64,000 nucleotides of DNA from Flammeovirga pacifica (lineage in GTDB: Bacteria; Bacteroidota; Bacteroidia; Cytophagales; Flammeovirgaceae): assembly GCF_000807855.2 (NCBI RefSeq), contig NZ_JRYR02000001.1, forward strand, positions 3,741,191 to 3,805,190. Direction: 5' to 3'. The notes below the pieces were generated by a model, which worked only from the letters and a program-made list of their open reading frames with translations, was not told where the DNA came from and searched no databases. Of this stretch, positions 53,771-62,493 are shown piece by piece. Made by a program: the position numbers and the translations under genes. Each line of letters opens with the position of its first letter. The first letter of the stretch is position 1.

Positions 53771-54469
53771 TAGTTCATTTTCTATATTTTTCTTAAACGA
53801 CATAGTGAGACCAAGAATAGAAAGAACGACTAAACTACCAATAATGATTTGTTGATAAGTTTGATTTGGGTTTCCTTCAGAAATGTTAGAGATATCTACG
53901 AGTGTTTTTCCTGCCCATACAGCAATAACGGTTCTTGGTAGCATTCCTAGTAGTGAACCCCAAAGAAATGGTGTCATAGGAGTTTTAGCCCACGCCAAAA
54001 GCATGTTACTTAAAGCAAAAGGAAGTATTGGTGATATTTTAGTAAAAACAACAATTTTTAAAGGAGATTGATGCACAGTGGATACAATTGCTCCAGCAAT
54101 TTTATATTTTTCAATAGATTTTGAAAATTTTCCATGATCTACCCAAGAAATTAGTCGATAACAGAAAAAAGCGGCTAAAATATATGAGGGAACTAATCCA
54201 AAAAGAGAAACCCAACCTAGAAAATATCCAGAAATTATTGCAATTAAAGTTGTAGGCGTAATGGCGAACGCCATGGTGAAACAGCTGATAATGTAGAATA
54301 TAACCCATTGTTGCCATCCAAATTGTAAAATTTCCTGTTCATAGTTATATGCTAAGCTCAATAGTGTAGAGCTAAGAATTAAAGGAAGAATACTAAAGCT
54401 TCCTCCAACAGAAAATGACGACGCATTTTGTCGAAAAAACTGTTTTATGGCTTGAAATTGCTGTCTCAT
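53750..54469 (-). CDS. TVP38/TMEM64 (VTT/DedA-like) membrane protein
   Basis: 239 residues with about six membrane spans. The VTT-domain signature is visible: FAITPTTLIAIISGYFLGWVSLFGLVPSYILAAFFCYRLISWV, then VFTKISPILPFALSNMLLAWAKTPMTPFLWGSLLGMLPRTVIAVWAGKTL. The family has been linked to lipid scrambling and membrane homeostasis; the substrate here is unknown. It is a single gene, divergent from the tRNA array. Confidence 0.9.
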   Translation of the reverse strand: MRQQFQAIKQFFRQNASSFSVGGSFSILPLILSSTLLSLAYNYEQEILQFGWQQWVIFYIISCFTMAFAITPTTLIAIISGYFLGWVSLFGLVPSYILAAFFCYRLISWVDHGKFSKSIEKYKIAGAIVSTVHQSPLKIVVFTKISPILPFALSNMLLAWAKTPMTPFLWGSLLGMLPRTVIAVWAGKTLVDISNISEGNPNQTYQQIIIGSLVVLSILGLTMSFKKNIENELKKNHQD

Positions 54470-54523
54470 TTTCTAAATAACTGTCAATTGTTAGACTACA
54501 AAGTAAAAAAAAACAATTTAGAT

Positions 54524-54554
54524 TTGTGTTATAAAATTAAAGAATCTATATTTG
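54524..54554 (+). promoter_or_regulatory. Promoter of the tRNA-Thr array
   Basis: TTG at 54524-54526 and TATATTTG at 54547-54554, 20 bases apart. A 6-bp hairpin GAAAGG/CCTTTC (54568-54583) lies at the transcript start. Confidence 0.75.
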
Positions 54555-54595
54555 CATCGCTTTAATGGAAAGGGCGTCCTTTCTGAAAGTTAAAG

Positions 54596-54668
54596 GCCTC
54601 ATTAGCTCAGCTGGTAGAGCAACTGATTTGTAATCAGTAGGTCACTGGTTCGACTCCGGTATGAGGCT
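54596..54668 (+). tRNA. tRNA-Thr(TGT), copy 1
   Basis: 73 nt cloverleaf: acceptor GCCTCAT with ATGAGGC, D-arm AGCTCAGCTGGTAGAGC, anticodon loop TTTGTAA with TGT, and T-arm GGTTCGACTCC. Discriminator T; the CCA is not encoded. Confidence 0.97.
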
Positions 54669-54716
54669 CTTATTTTCTTTGCAAACGTGTAAAGATAGTT
54701 AAAATATAATTTTGAA

Positions 54717-54789
54717 GCCTCATTAGCTCAGCTGGTAGAGCAACTGATTTGTAATCAGTAGGTCACTGGTTCGACTCCGGTATGAGGCT
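54717..54789 (+). tRNA. tRNA-Thr(TGT), copy 2
   Basis: Identical 73-nt sequence to copy 1, 48 bases downstream of it. Confidence 0.97.
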
Positions 54790-54836
54790 CAATTTTCCTT
54801 CAAACATTCACAAAACGTGTGGATTGATTTGAAAGT

Positions 54837-54909
54837 GCCTCATTAGCTCAGCTGGTAGAGCAACTGATTTGTAATCAGTAGGTCACTGGTTCGACTCCGG
54901 TATGAGGCT
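54837..54909 (+). tRNA. tRNA-Thr(TGT), copy 3
   Basis: Identical 73-nt sequence to the other three copies, 47 bases after copy 2. Confidence 0.97.
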
Positions 54910-54975
54910 CCAAGTCTTGGAGTTAGGCAGTTTGGAAACAGACTCGGCGCTAGGTTAAAGACGAAATATGGTATT

Positions 54976-55048
54976 GCCTCATTAGCTCAGCTGGTAGAGC
55001 AACTGATTTGTAATCAGTAGGTCACTGGTTCGACTCCGGTATGAGGCT
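54976..55048 (+). tRNA. tRNA-Thr(TGT), copy 4
   Basis: Identical 73-nt sequence to the other three copies, 66 bases after copy 3. Confidence 0.97.
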
Positions 55049-55058
55049 CATAGTATTG

Positions 55059-55130
55059 AAACCTTCTTTGTCGACTTAAGTACACATATTCTAGAATTTG
55101 TATATTTCTGTCACTAGGAAGGTTTTTTTT
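55059..55130 (+). terminator. Terminator of the tRNA array (long loop)
   Basis: AAACCTTC (55059-55066) pairs with GAAGGTTT (55118-55125) around a loop of about 51 bases, followed by an 8-T run. The long loop makes it weaker than typical. Confidence 0.6.
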
Positions 55131-55206
55131 ATTGTTTAAAAACATCCTGATGATCTTCTGATCGTTAATGAATCTGAAACTTATAGCAATGTAAGTGTTT
55201 GATTAT

Positions 55207-55236
55207 TTGACTTTTAGTAAGAAATTCAGATATTTG
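55207..55236 (+). promoter_or_regulatory. Promoter of rpmB-rpmG operon
   Basis: TTG at 55207-55209 and GATATTTG at 55229-55236 (one mismatch), 19 bases apart, followed by CGGACTCG, similar to the rRNA promoter's CACTCG. Confidence 0.6.
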
Positions 55237-55264
55237 CGGACTCGTTAATTAAATATATATAAAG

Positions 55265-55501
55265 ATGTCTAAAATCTGCGATATTACAGGAAAAAGAACG
55301 AGAGTTGGTAATAACGTTTCACACGCAAACAACAAGACCAAACGTAAGTTCTATCCTAACTTGCACAAAAAGCGTTTTTACATTCCTGAAGAGGATCGTT
55401 GGGTAACGCTAAAAGTCTCAACTAGTGCTTTGAGAACAATCAACAAAAACGGCATCGCTGCTGTTTTGAAAAAAGCACGTAAGGAAGGTAAAACTTTCTA
55501 A
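55265..55501 (+). CDS. rpmB: 50S ribosomal protein L28
   Basis: 78 residues; the family opening [29 protein letters not shown] is complete, with conserved [10 protein letters not shown] toward the end. It binds 23S rRNA on the large subunit. First gene of a three-gene operon with rpmG and a DUF4295 gene. Confidence 0.97.
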   Translation: MSKICDITGKRTRVGNNVSHANNKTKRKFYPNLHKKRFYIPEEDRWVTLKVSTSALRTINKNGIAAVLKKARKEGKTF

Positions 55502-55546
55502 TTAAACTTGGTTTAACTTGGTATCACTTACCACAAAAAATAAGTC

Positions 55547-55729
55547 ATGGCTAAGAAAGGCAACAGAGTACAAGTGATTCTTGAGTGCACAGAGCACAAA
55601 GCATCTGGGCAACCAGGTACTTCAAGATACATCACGACAAAAAACCGTAAGAACACTCCTGATCGTTTGGAGAGAAGAAAGTTCAACCCGGTTCTAAAGA
55701 AATACACTATTCACCGTGAAATTAAGTAA
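55547..55729 (+). CDS. rpmG: 50S ribosomal protein L33, zinc-free type
   Basis: 60 residues: [54 protein letters not shown] in short blocks. Only one Cys is present, so the zinc ribbon of C+ L33 is lost; this is the C- form. It lies 45 bp after rpmB. Confidence 0.96.
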   Translation: MAKKGNRVQVILECTEHKASGQPGTSRYITTKNRKNTPDRLERRKFNPVLKKYTIHREIK

Positions 55730-55731
55730 TT

Positions 55732-55884
55732 ATGGCTAAGAAAGTAGTAGCAACACTTAAGAAAGAAGGTGGCGTAAAATACGCTAAAGTAGTGAAAGCT
55801 GTGAAATCTCCAAAAACGGGCGCTTACACGTTCAAAGAAGAGATTATCATGGAAGATCAAGTAAAAGATTACTTAGCAAAGTAA
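55732..55884 (+). CDS. DUF4295 small ribosome-associated protein
   Basis: 50 residues beginning MAKKVVATLKKEGGVKYAKV and ending IIMEDQVKDYLAK. It starts 2 bp after the rpmG stop. DUF4295 is confined to Bacteroidota and always follows L33; I believe it was seen as an extra large-subunit protein (bL38) in a Flavobacterium ribosome structure, but I am not certain of the name. Its basic, short sequence fits an rRNA-binding tail. Confidence 0.9.
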   Translation: MAKKVVATLKKEGGVKYAKVVKAVKSPKTGAYTFKEEIIMEDQVKDYLAK

Positions 55885-55916
55885 TTACTTGAAACAACTT
55901 ATTCTTTCGAAAAACA

Positions 55917-55943
55917 CCCTGCAACATGATTGCGGGGTTTTTT
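55917..55943 (+). terminator. Intrinsic terminator after the ribosomal protein operon
   Basis: CCCTGCA with TGCGGGG (one wobble) and a T-run ending near 55943. Confidence 0.82.
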
Positions 55944-56046
55944 ATTTTAAATACTTTGATACTGATGGATTCCCTGTAAACTACTGTTAATTGATACAGT
56001 TTTCTTCAGGCTCTTTATTAACTAAAGACGACTATCACTCAAAGTA

Positions 56047-56078
56047 TTGGGATTCTAACAATTATAGACTTATTTTTG
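56047..56078 (+). promoter_or_regulatory. Probable ftsY promoter
   Basis: TTG at 56047-56049 and TATTTTTG at 56071-56078 (fits TAnnTTTG), 21 bases apart, about 60 bases before the start codon. Confidence 0.6.
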
Positions 56079-56136
56079 CTGATAGAAAGCACGCAAATTA
56101 ACGTCTTTATTTATTTCGAATTATACGCATCATACA

Positions 56137-57132
56137 ATGGGCTTCTTTAAGAAAATTTTTGGCAAAACAGAGATCTCACAGGAGGAAAAAGAAAATCTTG
56201 ATAAAGGTTTAGAAAAATCTCGTGGTTCTATCTTTGATAAGATTACTAAAGCTGTTGCTGGTAAATCTAAGGTAGATGATGATGTTTTGGATAATCTTGA
56301 AGAAATTCTAGTAACCTCTGATGTAGGAGTAGAAACGACGCTAAAGATTATTGATAGAATAGAAGCGCGTGTCGAAAAAGATAAATATGTAGATGCTCAA
56401 GAATTAAATCAAATTCTACATGAAGAAATTGCATCCTTACTTGATGAAAATAAAAGTGAAGATGTAGACGGTTTCTCTATTCCAGAAGGAATTGAAGGAC
56501 CTTATGTAATGTTGGTAGTTGGTGTAAATGGTGTTGGTAAAACAACAACAATCGGAAAACTATCAGCAAAATTTAAAGCAAAAGGATATAAAGTGGTTCT
56601 TGGTGCAGCAGATACTTTTAGAGCTGCAGCTGTGGATCAATTAAAACTTTGGGGCGAACGTACAGGAGTAGAAGTTGTTGCCAAAGGTATGAATGTGGAT
56701 CCTTCTTCTGTTGCTTTTGAGGCAGTAAAGAAAGGAGTAGATTCTAATGCTGATATTATTATTGTTGATACAGCAGGTAGATTACACAACAAAGTGAACT
56801 TGATGAACGAGTTGTCTAAAATCAAAAGATCTATGCAAAAAGTAGCTCCAGGAGTTCCGCATGATGTGATTTTAGTTTTAGATGGTTCGACAGGTCAGAA
56901 TGCACAAAACCAAGCAAGAGAATTCATGAAAGCAACTGAAGTGAGTGGTCTTGCTATTACTAAACTAGATGGTACAGCCAAAGGTGGTGTAGTTATCGGT
57001 ATTTCTGATGAATTTAAAATTCCAGTAAAATATATTGGAGTAGGTGAAGGAGTAGATCACCTTCAAGCATTTAGAAAAATGGAATTTGTAGAGTCTTTAT
57101 TCGGAGGAAGAGATGCTACAAAAACAAATTAG
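56137..57132 (+). CDS. ftsY: Signal recognition particle receptor FtsY
   Basis: 331 residues. The membrane-side receptor GTPase that docks SRP-ribosome complexes at the translocon. N-domain helices (residues about 20-110: LEKSRGSIFDKITKAV, VDDDVLDNLEEILVTSDVGVETTLKII), then the GTPase: P-loop GVNGVGKTTT (129-138), ADTFRAAAVDQLKLWGER, DTAGRLHNKVNLMNEL and TKLDGTAKGG. It lacks the long acidic A-domain of E. coli FtsY, as usual in Bacteroidota. A strong terminator follows. Confidence 0.97.
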   Translation: MGFFKKIFGKTEISQEEKENLDKGLEKSRGSIFDKITKAVAGKSKVDDDVLDNLEEILVTSDVGVETTLKIIDRIEARVEKDKYVDAQELNQILHEEIASLLDENKSEDVDGFSIPEGIEGPYVMLVVGVNGVGKTTTIGKLSAKFKAKGYKVVLGAADTFRAAAVDQLKLWGERTGVEVVAKGMNVDPSSVAFEAVKKGVDSNADIIIVDTAGRLHNKVNLMNELSKIKRSMQKVAPGVPHDVILVLDGSTGQNAQNQAREFMKATEVSGLAITKLDGTAKGGVVIGISDEFKIPVKYIGVGEGVDHLQAFRKMEFVESLFGGRDATKTN

Positions 57133-57160
57133 ATATAAATAGTAATTTTTTTTACTACCT

Positions 57161-57197
57161 AAAAAGCCATTCTTATTCATTAAGAATGGCTTTTTTT
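57161..57197 (+). terminator. Intrinsic terminator after ftsY
   Basis: A 15-bp perfect stem (AAAAAGCCATTCTTA with TAAGAATGGCTTTTT) and a 5-base loop, continuing into a T-run. Confidence 0.93.
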
Positions 57198-57281
57198 GTC
57201 ATTTTATCCTATTGAATATCTTTGTCAACCAAACAAATGATGTAAATTGTCGGTCATTTATAACTAACAAATAAGAATAAC

Positions 57282-58100
57282 ATGAAGCCAGAAAAGATCA
57301 CTATTATCGGTGGAGGAAACCTAGGACAAGCTATTGCTGAGGGCCTCATTGCTAGTAACTACATTAAAGCTGAACACCTAACAGTTACTAGAAGAAACGT
57401 GAAGTTATTAAAGAAATTATCTGATCTAGGTGTTCAGGTAAGTAACAATAACCTTCAAGCAGTAGAAGGAGCAGATTTAATTGTTTTAGCCATTAAGCCA
57501 TTTCAGATTAAATCTATAATGGAAGAAATAAAACCTCAGTTAAAAGGAAACCAAGTAGTCACTTCTGTCGTTACAGGAGTATCTCTTAATGATATGTCAG
57601 AGGTTTTAGGTGAGGAACAGCCTGTTTTTAGATCTATGCCAAATACTGCAATTGCTATAAGAGAATCAATGACTTGTATTGCCACTGATAATGGAACAGA
57701 TGAACAAAAAAATATGATTGTTGATCTATTTTCACAATTAGGTGAAGCGATCATTATTGATGAAAGTTTAATGGCAGCAGCAACAGTTTTGGGTGCATGT
57801 GGTATTGCATATGCGATGCGTTTTATCCGTGCAGCTTCACAAGGAGGAATAGAAATTGGGTTTGGTGCTCAAGTATCTCAATTGATTGCAGCTCAGACAG
57901 TTAAAGGAGCAGCCTCTTTGTTAATGGAGACAGGGAATCATCCTGAACATGAAATAGATAAAGTAACTACACCTAAAGGATGTACTATTGCAGGATTAAA
58001 TGAAATGGAGCATCAAGGATTTAGTTCTTCATTGATTAAGGGAGTTAAAACATCATTTAAAGCGATTGATGTGATTAAAGATGATTTTGATCGTAAATAA
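57282..58100 (+). CDS. proC: Pyrroline-5-carboxylate reductase
   Basis: 272 residues. Reduces pyrroline-5-carboxylate to proline with NAD(P)H. Rossmann motif IIGGGNLGQAIAEGLIAS at the N-terminus, LIVLAIKPFQ, FRSMPNTAIAIRESMTCIA, and the C-terminal dimer domain with AAQTVKGAASLLMETGNHPEHEIDKVTTPKGCTIAGLNEMEHQGF. It is 66 bp ahead of pfkA. proA and proB are not adjacent. Confidence 0.96.
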   Translation: MKPEKITIIGGGNLGQAIAEGLIASNYIKAEHLTVTRRNVKLLKKLSDLGVQVSNNNLQAVEGADLIVLAIKPFQIKSIMEEIKPQLKGNQVVTSVVTGVSLNDMSEVLGEEQPVFRSMPNTAIAIRESMTCIATDNGTDEQKNMIVDLFSQLGEAIIIDESLMAAATVLGACGIAYAMRFIRAASQGGIEIGFGAQVSQLIAAQTVKGAASLLMETGNHPEHEIDKVTTPKGCTIAGLNEMEHQGFSSSLIKGVKTSFKAIDVIKDDFDRK

Positions 58101-58166
58101 GTTCATAATTAATACTTAATTTTGAACTAGATAATTGATATATAATAAATAATAGACCTAAATTAA

Positions 58167-59138
58167 GTGAAAAAGATAGCCGTTTTTACATCCGGTGGCG
58201 ATGCTCCCGGTATGAATGCTTGTGTTAGAGCCGTTGTTAGAGCTGCTCTTTACAATGGATTAGAAGTTGTTGGTATTCGTAGAGGATATAGAGGTATGGC
58301 TGAGGCTGACTTCATCCCTATGGAATCTCACTCTGTATCTGATATTATTGGTAAAGGTGGTACTATTCTGAAATCTGCTCGTTTCGACGAATTCAGACAA
58401 AAAGAATGGAGACAAAAAGCTTACGATAACTGTGTTAAAGAAGGTATCGATGGTTTAGTTGCAATTGGTGGTAATGGTACTTTCACAGGTGCTAAGTTAT
58501 TGATGGAGGACTTTGGTATTCCTACAATTGGTTGCCCAGGTACAATTGATAACGACCTTTATGGTACAGATTACACAATCGGTTTTGATACAGCCGTAAA
58601 CACTGCATTAGACGCTATTGATAAAATTAGAGATACTGCCGCTTCTCATGATCGTGTATTCTTCGTAGAAGTTATGGGTCGTGATGCAGGTTTTATTGCA
58701 ATGCAATCAGGTATCGGTGGTGGTGCCGAAGATATCTTAGTACCAGAAATTCCAGATTCAATGGACAATGTGATCGAAAGCCTTAAAAAAGGTGGAGATA
58801 AAGAGAAACCATCTCACATTATTGTTGTTGCAGAAGGAGAGGGAATTGGTAACGCACACTTTATTGCTCAAAAAGCAAAAGAAGCAATGCCTAACTTAGA
58901 TATTAGAGTGTCGAATTTAGGACACGTTCAAAGAGGTGGTTCACCAAGTGCAATTGACAGAATCTTAGCAAGCCGTATGGGTATTGCTGCAGTTGAAGGT
59001 TTAATTGATGGTAAATCAAACGTAATGGCAGGTATTATTGATGATAAAGTTGCCTTTACTTCTTTTGATGATGCTATCAATAAGAAAAAAGACCTTGATG
59101 TAGAATTAAACAAAATGGTAGAGATCTTAAATAGCTAA
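58167..59138 (+). CDS. pfkA: 6-phosphofructokinase (GTG start)
   Basis: 323 residues, ATP-dependent bacterial type. Starts with GTG (KKIAVFTSGGDAPGMNA next); no ATG fits the family start. Motifs: SGGDAPGMNACVRAVVR, LVAIGGNGTFTGA, FGIPTIGCPGTIDNDLYGTDYTIGFDTA (catalytic Asp in TIDND), and VEVMGRDAGFIAMQ. Gly at the GGDAPG site and Gly in GGNGT mark the ATP-PFK. It commits fructose-6-phosphate to glycolysis. Confidence 0.96.
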   Translation: MKKIAVFTSGGDAPGMNACVRAVVRAALYNGLEVVGIRRGYRGMAEADFIPMESHSVSDIIGKGGTILKSARFDEFRQKEWRQKAYDNCVKEGIDGLVAIGGNGTFTGAKLLMEDFGIPTIGCPGTIDNDLYGTDYTIGFDTAVNTALDAIDKIRDTAASHDRVFFVEVMGRDAGFIAMQSGIGGGAEDILVPEIPDSMDNVIESLKKGGDKEKPSHIIVVAEGEGIGNAHFIAQKAKEAMPNLDIRVSNLGHVQRGGSPSAIDRILASRMGIAAVEGLIDGKSNVMAGIIDDKVAFTSFDDAINKKKDLDVELNKMVEILNS

Positions 59139-59177
59139 TTATTTAGTACTTAAGTTTTTACTTAAAATAAAAATTGG

Positions 59178-59222
59178 GAATGAACGCAGAAACAACTAGT
59201 TTTGCGTTCATTCTTTTTTTAT
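59178..59222 (+). terminator. Intrinsic terminator after pfkA
   Basis: GAATGAACGCA (59178-59188) with TGCGTTCATTC (59203-59213), followed by a T-run. Confidence 0.9.
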
Positions 59223-59423
59223 GTCAAAAAAAGACTCAATATCAGCTAGAAAAGAAATTTTTTACCTTGATGTTCACTATATTTTTTTGATGAGGTCTCA
59301 TCTACTGTTGTGTACTTTTAGATCATCAAAAAACTAATTACCTTATCAAAATACAATTTTTTAGATAAGGAATTAACAAACAGTCTTCTTAAACTTTCAA
59401 CAAATCCGTTCAGGAATTTATCA

Positions 59424-60941
59424 ATGAAACAAAACGTTCAAGTCAGCAATCTTAATGCGTCTGATTTAAAAACTGAAGTACTTTCAGGTTTAACAGTGGC
59501 GATTGCTTTGGTGCCAGAAGCTATTGCTTTTTCATTCATTGCTGGTGTTTCTCCGCTCGTAGGTTTATACGCTGCGGTAGTTATGGGACTCGTAACAGCT
59601 ATTGGTGGTGGTAGACCAGGTATGATCTCTGGTGCTACAGGTGCAATTGCTGTGGTAGTGATGCCATTAATTGCTGATAAGGGTATCAATTATTTATTCC
59701 CAGCGATTATATTAGGTGGTGTTTTACAGATTTTAGTAGGAGCACTTCGATTAGGTAAATTTATCCGTCTCGTGCCTCATTCGGTAATGCTAGGTTTCGT
59801 TAATGGATTGGCTATTGTGATTTTTAAAGCACAATTCAGTCAATTTATGGTAGATGGTGAATATTTGAATGGTACTCCTTTATATATGATGTTAGGATTG
59901 GTTGTACTTGCTATGGTAGTGATTCAATTCTTTCCTAAGTTAACAAAAGTAGTTCCTTCACCATTAATGGCTATTTTGTTGGTTTCTGCAATTGCTATTG
60001 GTTTTGGTATTGATACTCCAAAAGTAGGAGATATGGCCTCTATTGAGGGTGGTTTACCTTCTTTGATTTTCCCTGATGTACCATTAAACATGGAGACATT
60101 AATGATTATTCTTCCTTTTGCTTTAAAAGTTGCAGGTGTTGGTCTAATCGAAAGTTTATTGACACTAACATTGATTGACGAAATTACAGAAACAAGAGGT
60201 AGTGGAAATAGAGAATCAGTAGCTCAAGGTATTGGTAATATTATTTCTGGTTTCACTGGTGGTATGGGTGGTTGTGCTATGATTGGCCAATCGATGATTA
60301 ATATACAATCTGGTGCTAGAAAGAGATGGTCAGGTATTATTGCAGCACTAGCATTATTGTCATTTGTATTGTTCTTATCTTCTATTATTGAACAAATTCC
60401 AATTGCAGCACTAGTAGGTGTAATGTTTATGGTAGCTATTGGAACATTTGAATGGTCAAGTTTTAGAATCTTAAATAAAGTACCAGTAACAGATGTTGTA
60501 GTATTAATTACAGTATCATTGGTAACGGTAATAGAAGATTTAGCAGTAGCGGTATTGATAGGTATTATCATGTCGGCATTATCATTTGCTTGGGAAAATG
60601 CTGTAAGAATTAGAGCAAGAAAGAAAACAGATGAGTTTGGTAGAAAACACTACGAAATTTACGGTCCTTTATTCTTTGGTTCAGCAACTAATTTCTTTGA
60701 GAAGTTTGATTTTAAAAATGATCCTAAAGAAGTAATTATTGATTTTACAGAATCAAGAGTAGCTGATTTATCAGGGATTGAAGCAATTAATAAAATCAAT
60801 GAAAAATATGAGCAGTATGGAAAAAATGTCACTTTTATTCATCTGTCTCAAGATTGTGTAGCTTTATTAGATAAAGCAAAATCACATGTAGAAATTGATC
60901 ATGATCACGATCCGCATTATTCTGTAGTGTATGATGCTTAA
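59424..60941 (+). CDS. SulP-family anion transporter with STAS domain
   Basis: 505 residues with ten or more membrane spans. The SLC26/SulP opening is clear: LSGLTVAIALVPEAIAFSFIAGVSPLVGLYAAVVMG, then GGGRPGMISGATGAIAVVV, and in the second half GIGNIISGFTGGMGGCAMIGQSMINIQSGARKRWSG. The C-terminal STAS domain is about 410-490 (GPLFFGSATNFFEKFDFKNDPKEVIIDF, VADLSGIEAINKINEKYEQ). A short His/Asp tail (HVEIDHDHDPHY) ends it. Substrates range over sulfate, bicarbonate and others; not determinable here. Confidence 0.95.
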   Translation: MKQNVQVSNLNASDLKTEVLSGLTVAIALVPEAIAFSFIAGVSPLVGLYAAVVMGLVTAIGGGRPGMISGATGAIAVVVMPLIADKGINYLFPAIILGGVLQILVGALRLGKFIRLVPHSVMLGFVNGLAIVIFKAQFSQFMVDGEYLNGTPLYMMLGLVVLAMVVIQFFPKLTKVVPSPLMAILLVSAIAIGFGIDTPKVGDMASIEGGLPSLIFPDVPLNMETLMIILPFALKVAGVGLIESLLTLTLIDEITETRGSGNRESVAQGIGNIISGFTGGMGGCAMIGQSMINIQSGARKRWSGIIAALALLSFVLFLSSIIEQIPIAALVGVMFMVAIGTFEWSSFRILNKVPVTDVVVLITVSLVTVIEDLAVAVLIGIIMSALSFAWENAVRIRARKKTDEFGRKHYEIYGPLFFGSATNFFEKFDFKNDPKEVIIDFTESRVADLSGIEAINKINEKYEQYGKNVTFIHLSQDCVALLDKAKSHVEIDHDHDPHYSVVYDA

Positions 60942-60962
60942 TCATACATTAGTATAAATAGC

Positions 60963-60998
60963 AAAAGGGCGATGAAATACGTATTTCATCGCCCTTTT
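60963..60998. terminator. 36-bp perfect palindrome, bidirectional terminator
   Basis: An 18-bp arm AAAAGGGCGATGAAATAC meets its exact complement with no spacer, ending in T-runs on both strands. It separates the convergent SulP and DUF4268 genes. Confidence 0.93.
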
Positions 60999-60999
60999 T

Positions 61000-61464
61000 C
61001 TATGTTGTGAGATCAACAAAAACTTCTTTAGTATCTCTCCAAAACTCATCTAGTTTGAGTATTCTTGGTTTTAAAAATGAATAGATGTCGGCTTGGTCAT
61101 CTAGCTTGAACATATTTAAACCTTCTTTTTCAATATAGATTTTTGATATAGTTTGGCGTAAATCGTTTTTAGTATGAAGTTCCCATTCCCATTCTTCTTC
61201 AAGAATACTATGTAAATAGGTTTTCATTTCTTCGAACTGCTCAAAAATGAGTTGTTGTATTTCTGGATCTTTATGTGTGAGATAAATTCCAATACCACAT
61301 TTCTTTTTATCAGCATTCATTTTAAAGAAAACATTTTTGACGCCTGTTTTATAATTCGTCCAATTGATTCGTTTTCCTTCTTCTGATTTAAAAGGCTTCA
61401 TCAGCTGTCCAAATTGTGTCCAAAATTCAGCTCTTAATCTTGAGTGTTCCTCTTTACTAAACAT
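61000..61464 (-). CDS. DUF4268-domain protein
   Basis: 154 residues. The family wording is recognisable: EHSRLRAEFWTQFGQLMKPF, WTNYKTGVKNVFFKMNADKKKCGIGIYLTHKDPEIQQLIFEQF and WRDTKEVFVDLTT. DUF4268 is related to restriction-endonuclease-like folds and found alone in Bacteroidota or fused to nuclease-type domains; the activity of the stand-alone form is unknown. It lies 69 bp downstream of egtD on the same strand. Confidence 0.88.
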   Translation of the reverse strand: MFSKEEHSRLRAEFWTQFGQLMKPFKSEEGKRINWTNYKTGVKNVFFKMNADKKKCGIGIYLTHKDPEIQQLIFEQFEEMKTYLHSILEEEWEWELHTKNDLRQTISKIYIEKEGLNMFKLDDQADIYSFLKPRILKLDEFWRDTKEVFVDLTT

Positions 61465-61533
61465 TTATTTTTGATTTTTAAGGATCACAAATTTAGTATT
61501 TTTCAAATGTTCTATCAAAATACCAATTTATAG

Positions 61534-62472
61534 TTAATGTTTTGTCAGAATAAGATTGGTGAAATATTGTTTATGGTCCGTAAACTGATGATCTAAATGA
61601 AGGGAAGTATTATCAATTATATTTCGAATAATGTCTAAGTCATATTTTCTACTGATTTCAGTGTGTATTAATTCTCCCTTTTTAAAGTGAAAAGAAGTAT
61701 CATTTTCAAGAATAGAAACTGTTTGATCAATTTTACTCTTGATGTAGCTTTTAGCAATACCTTCATTTTCATTATAAATTGCTACATGTTCAAATTGTGT
61801 GCGATCAAAATCACCTCCTAATTCTTTATTGATTCGATCTAGCAAATTAAGATTAAATTCAGACGTGATACCTTTACTATCATTATAGGCAGGGAGTACA
61901 ATATTCTTAGGCTTTATTAGATCTAGTCCCAATAGTAACTGATCTCCTTTCTGCATAACAAGATTCAATTGTTGAATAAAACCCTTTGCTTGCTCGTCGT
62001 TCATATTTCCAAGATTGGATCCTAGAAAAAGAATTACTTTTTTATTGTTGCTTTTAAGATTATCAAGCATCTTGAAATAGTCCCCACAGATTCCTTCTAC
62101 TTTTAGATTAGGAATCCAGTCAGACATTTTTTTTGAGATGTCAATGATAGCTTGTTCACTAATATCTATGGGGCGATAAACGGTAGAATCTTTTGGGAAA
62201 TGACGTAGAAGCTCTTTTGTTTTTATACCATCTCCTGCACCTAGTTCAATTATCTCTAAATGTTCATCAGATAACAAATGTGCTATTTCATGCCCTTGAA
62301 ACATCAGAATTTCTAATTCGCAGTTAGTTAGATAGTATTCATCTAAATTCATGATTTGTCTAAAAAGTCCTTCTCCTTTTTTATCATAAAAATACATAGA
62401 GGATAAAAATTTAGAAGAAGCAGATAAGCCTTTTTCAACATGTTGAGCGAATAAAGTTTTTTCGGTAATCAT
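61534..62472 (-). CDS. egtD: L-histidine N-alpha-methyltransferase EgtD
   Basis: 312 residues. Trimethylates histidine to hercynine, the first step of ergothioneine synthesis. Family blocks: LSSMYFYDKKGEGLFRQIMNLDEYYLTNCE (Tyr47 region for substrate), SAM-binding IIELGAGDGIKTKELL (76-82 core), VILFLGSNLGNMNDEQA and LLLGLDLIKP, with the closing HTEISRKY. It follows egtB by 21 bp. Confidence 0.95.
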   Translation of the reverse strand: MITEKTLFAQHVEKGLSASSKFLSSMYFYDKKGEGLFRQIMNLDEYYLTNCELEILMFQGHEIAHLLSDEHLEIIELGAGDGIKTKELLRHFPKDSTVYRPIDISEQAIIDISKKMSDWIPNLKVEGICGDYFKMLDNLKSNNKKVILFLGSNLGNMNDEQAKGFIQQLNLVMQKGDQLLLGLDLIKPKNIVLPAYNDSKGITSEFNLNLLDRINKELGGDFDRTQFEHVAIYNENEGIAKSYIKSKIDQTVSILENDTSFHFKKGELIHTEISRKYDLDIIRNIIDNTSLHLDHQFTDHKQYFTNLILTKH

Positions 62473-62493
62473 AAGTTATTTTGCAATGAGAAT

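Noticed and set aside
54596..55048. Four evenly spaced repeats resembling a CRISPR array
   Set aside because: The repeats are 73-nt complete tRNA-Thr cloverleaves; spacers are unequal and no cas gene is present.
59221..59337. 38-residue frame between pfkA and the SulP gene
   Set aside because: It begins right behind the pfkA terminator and has no recognisable features or neighbour coupling.
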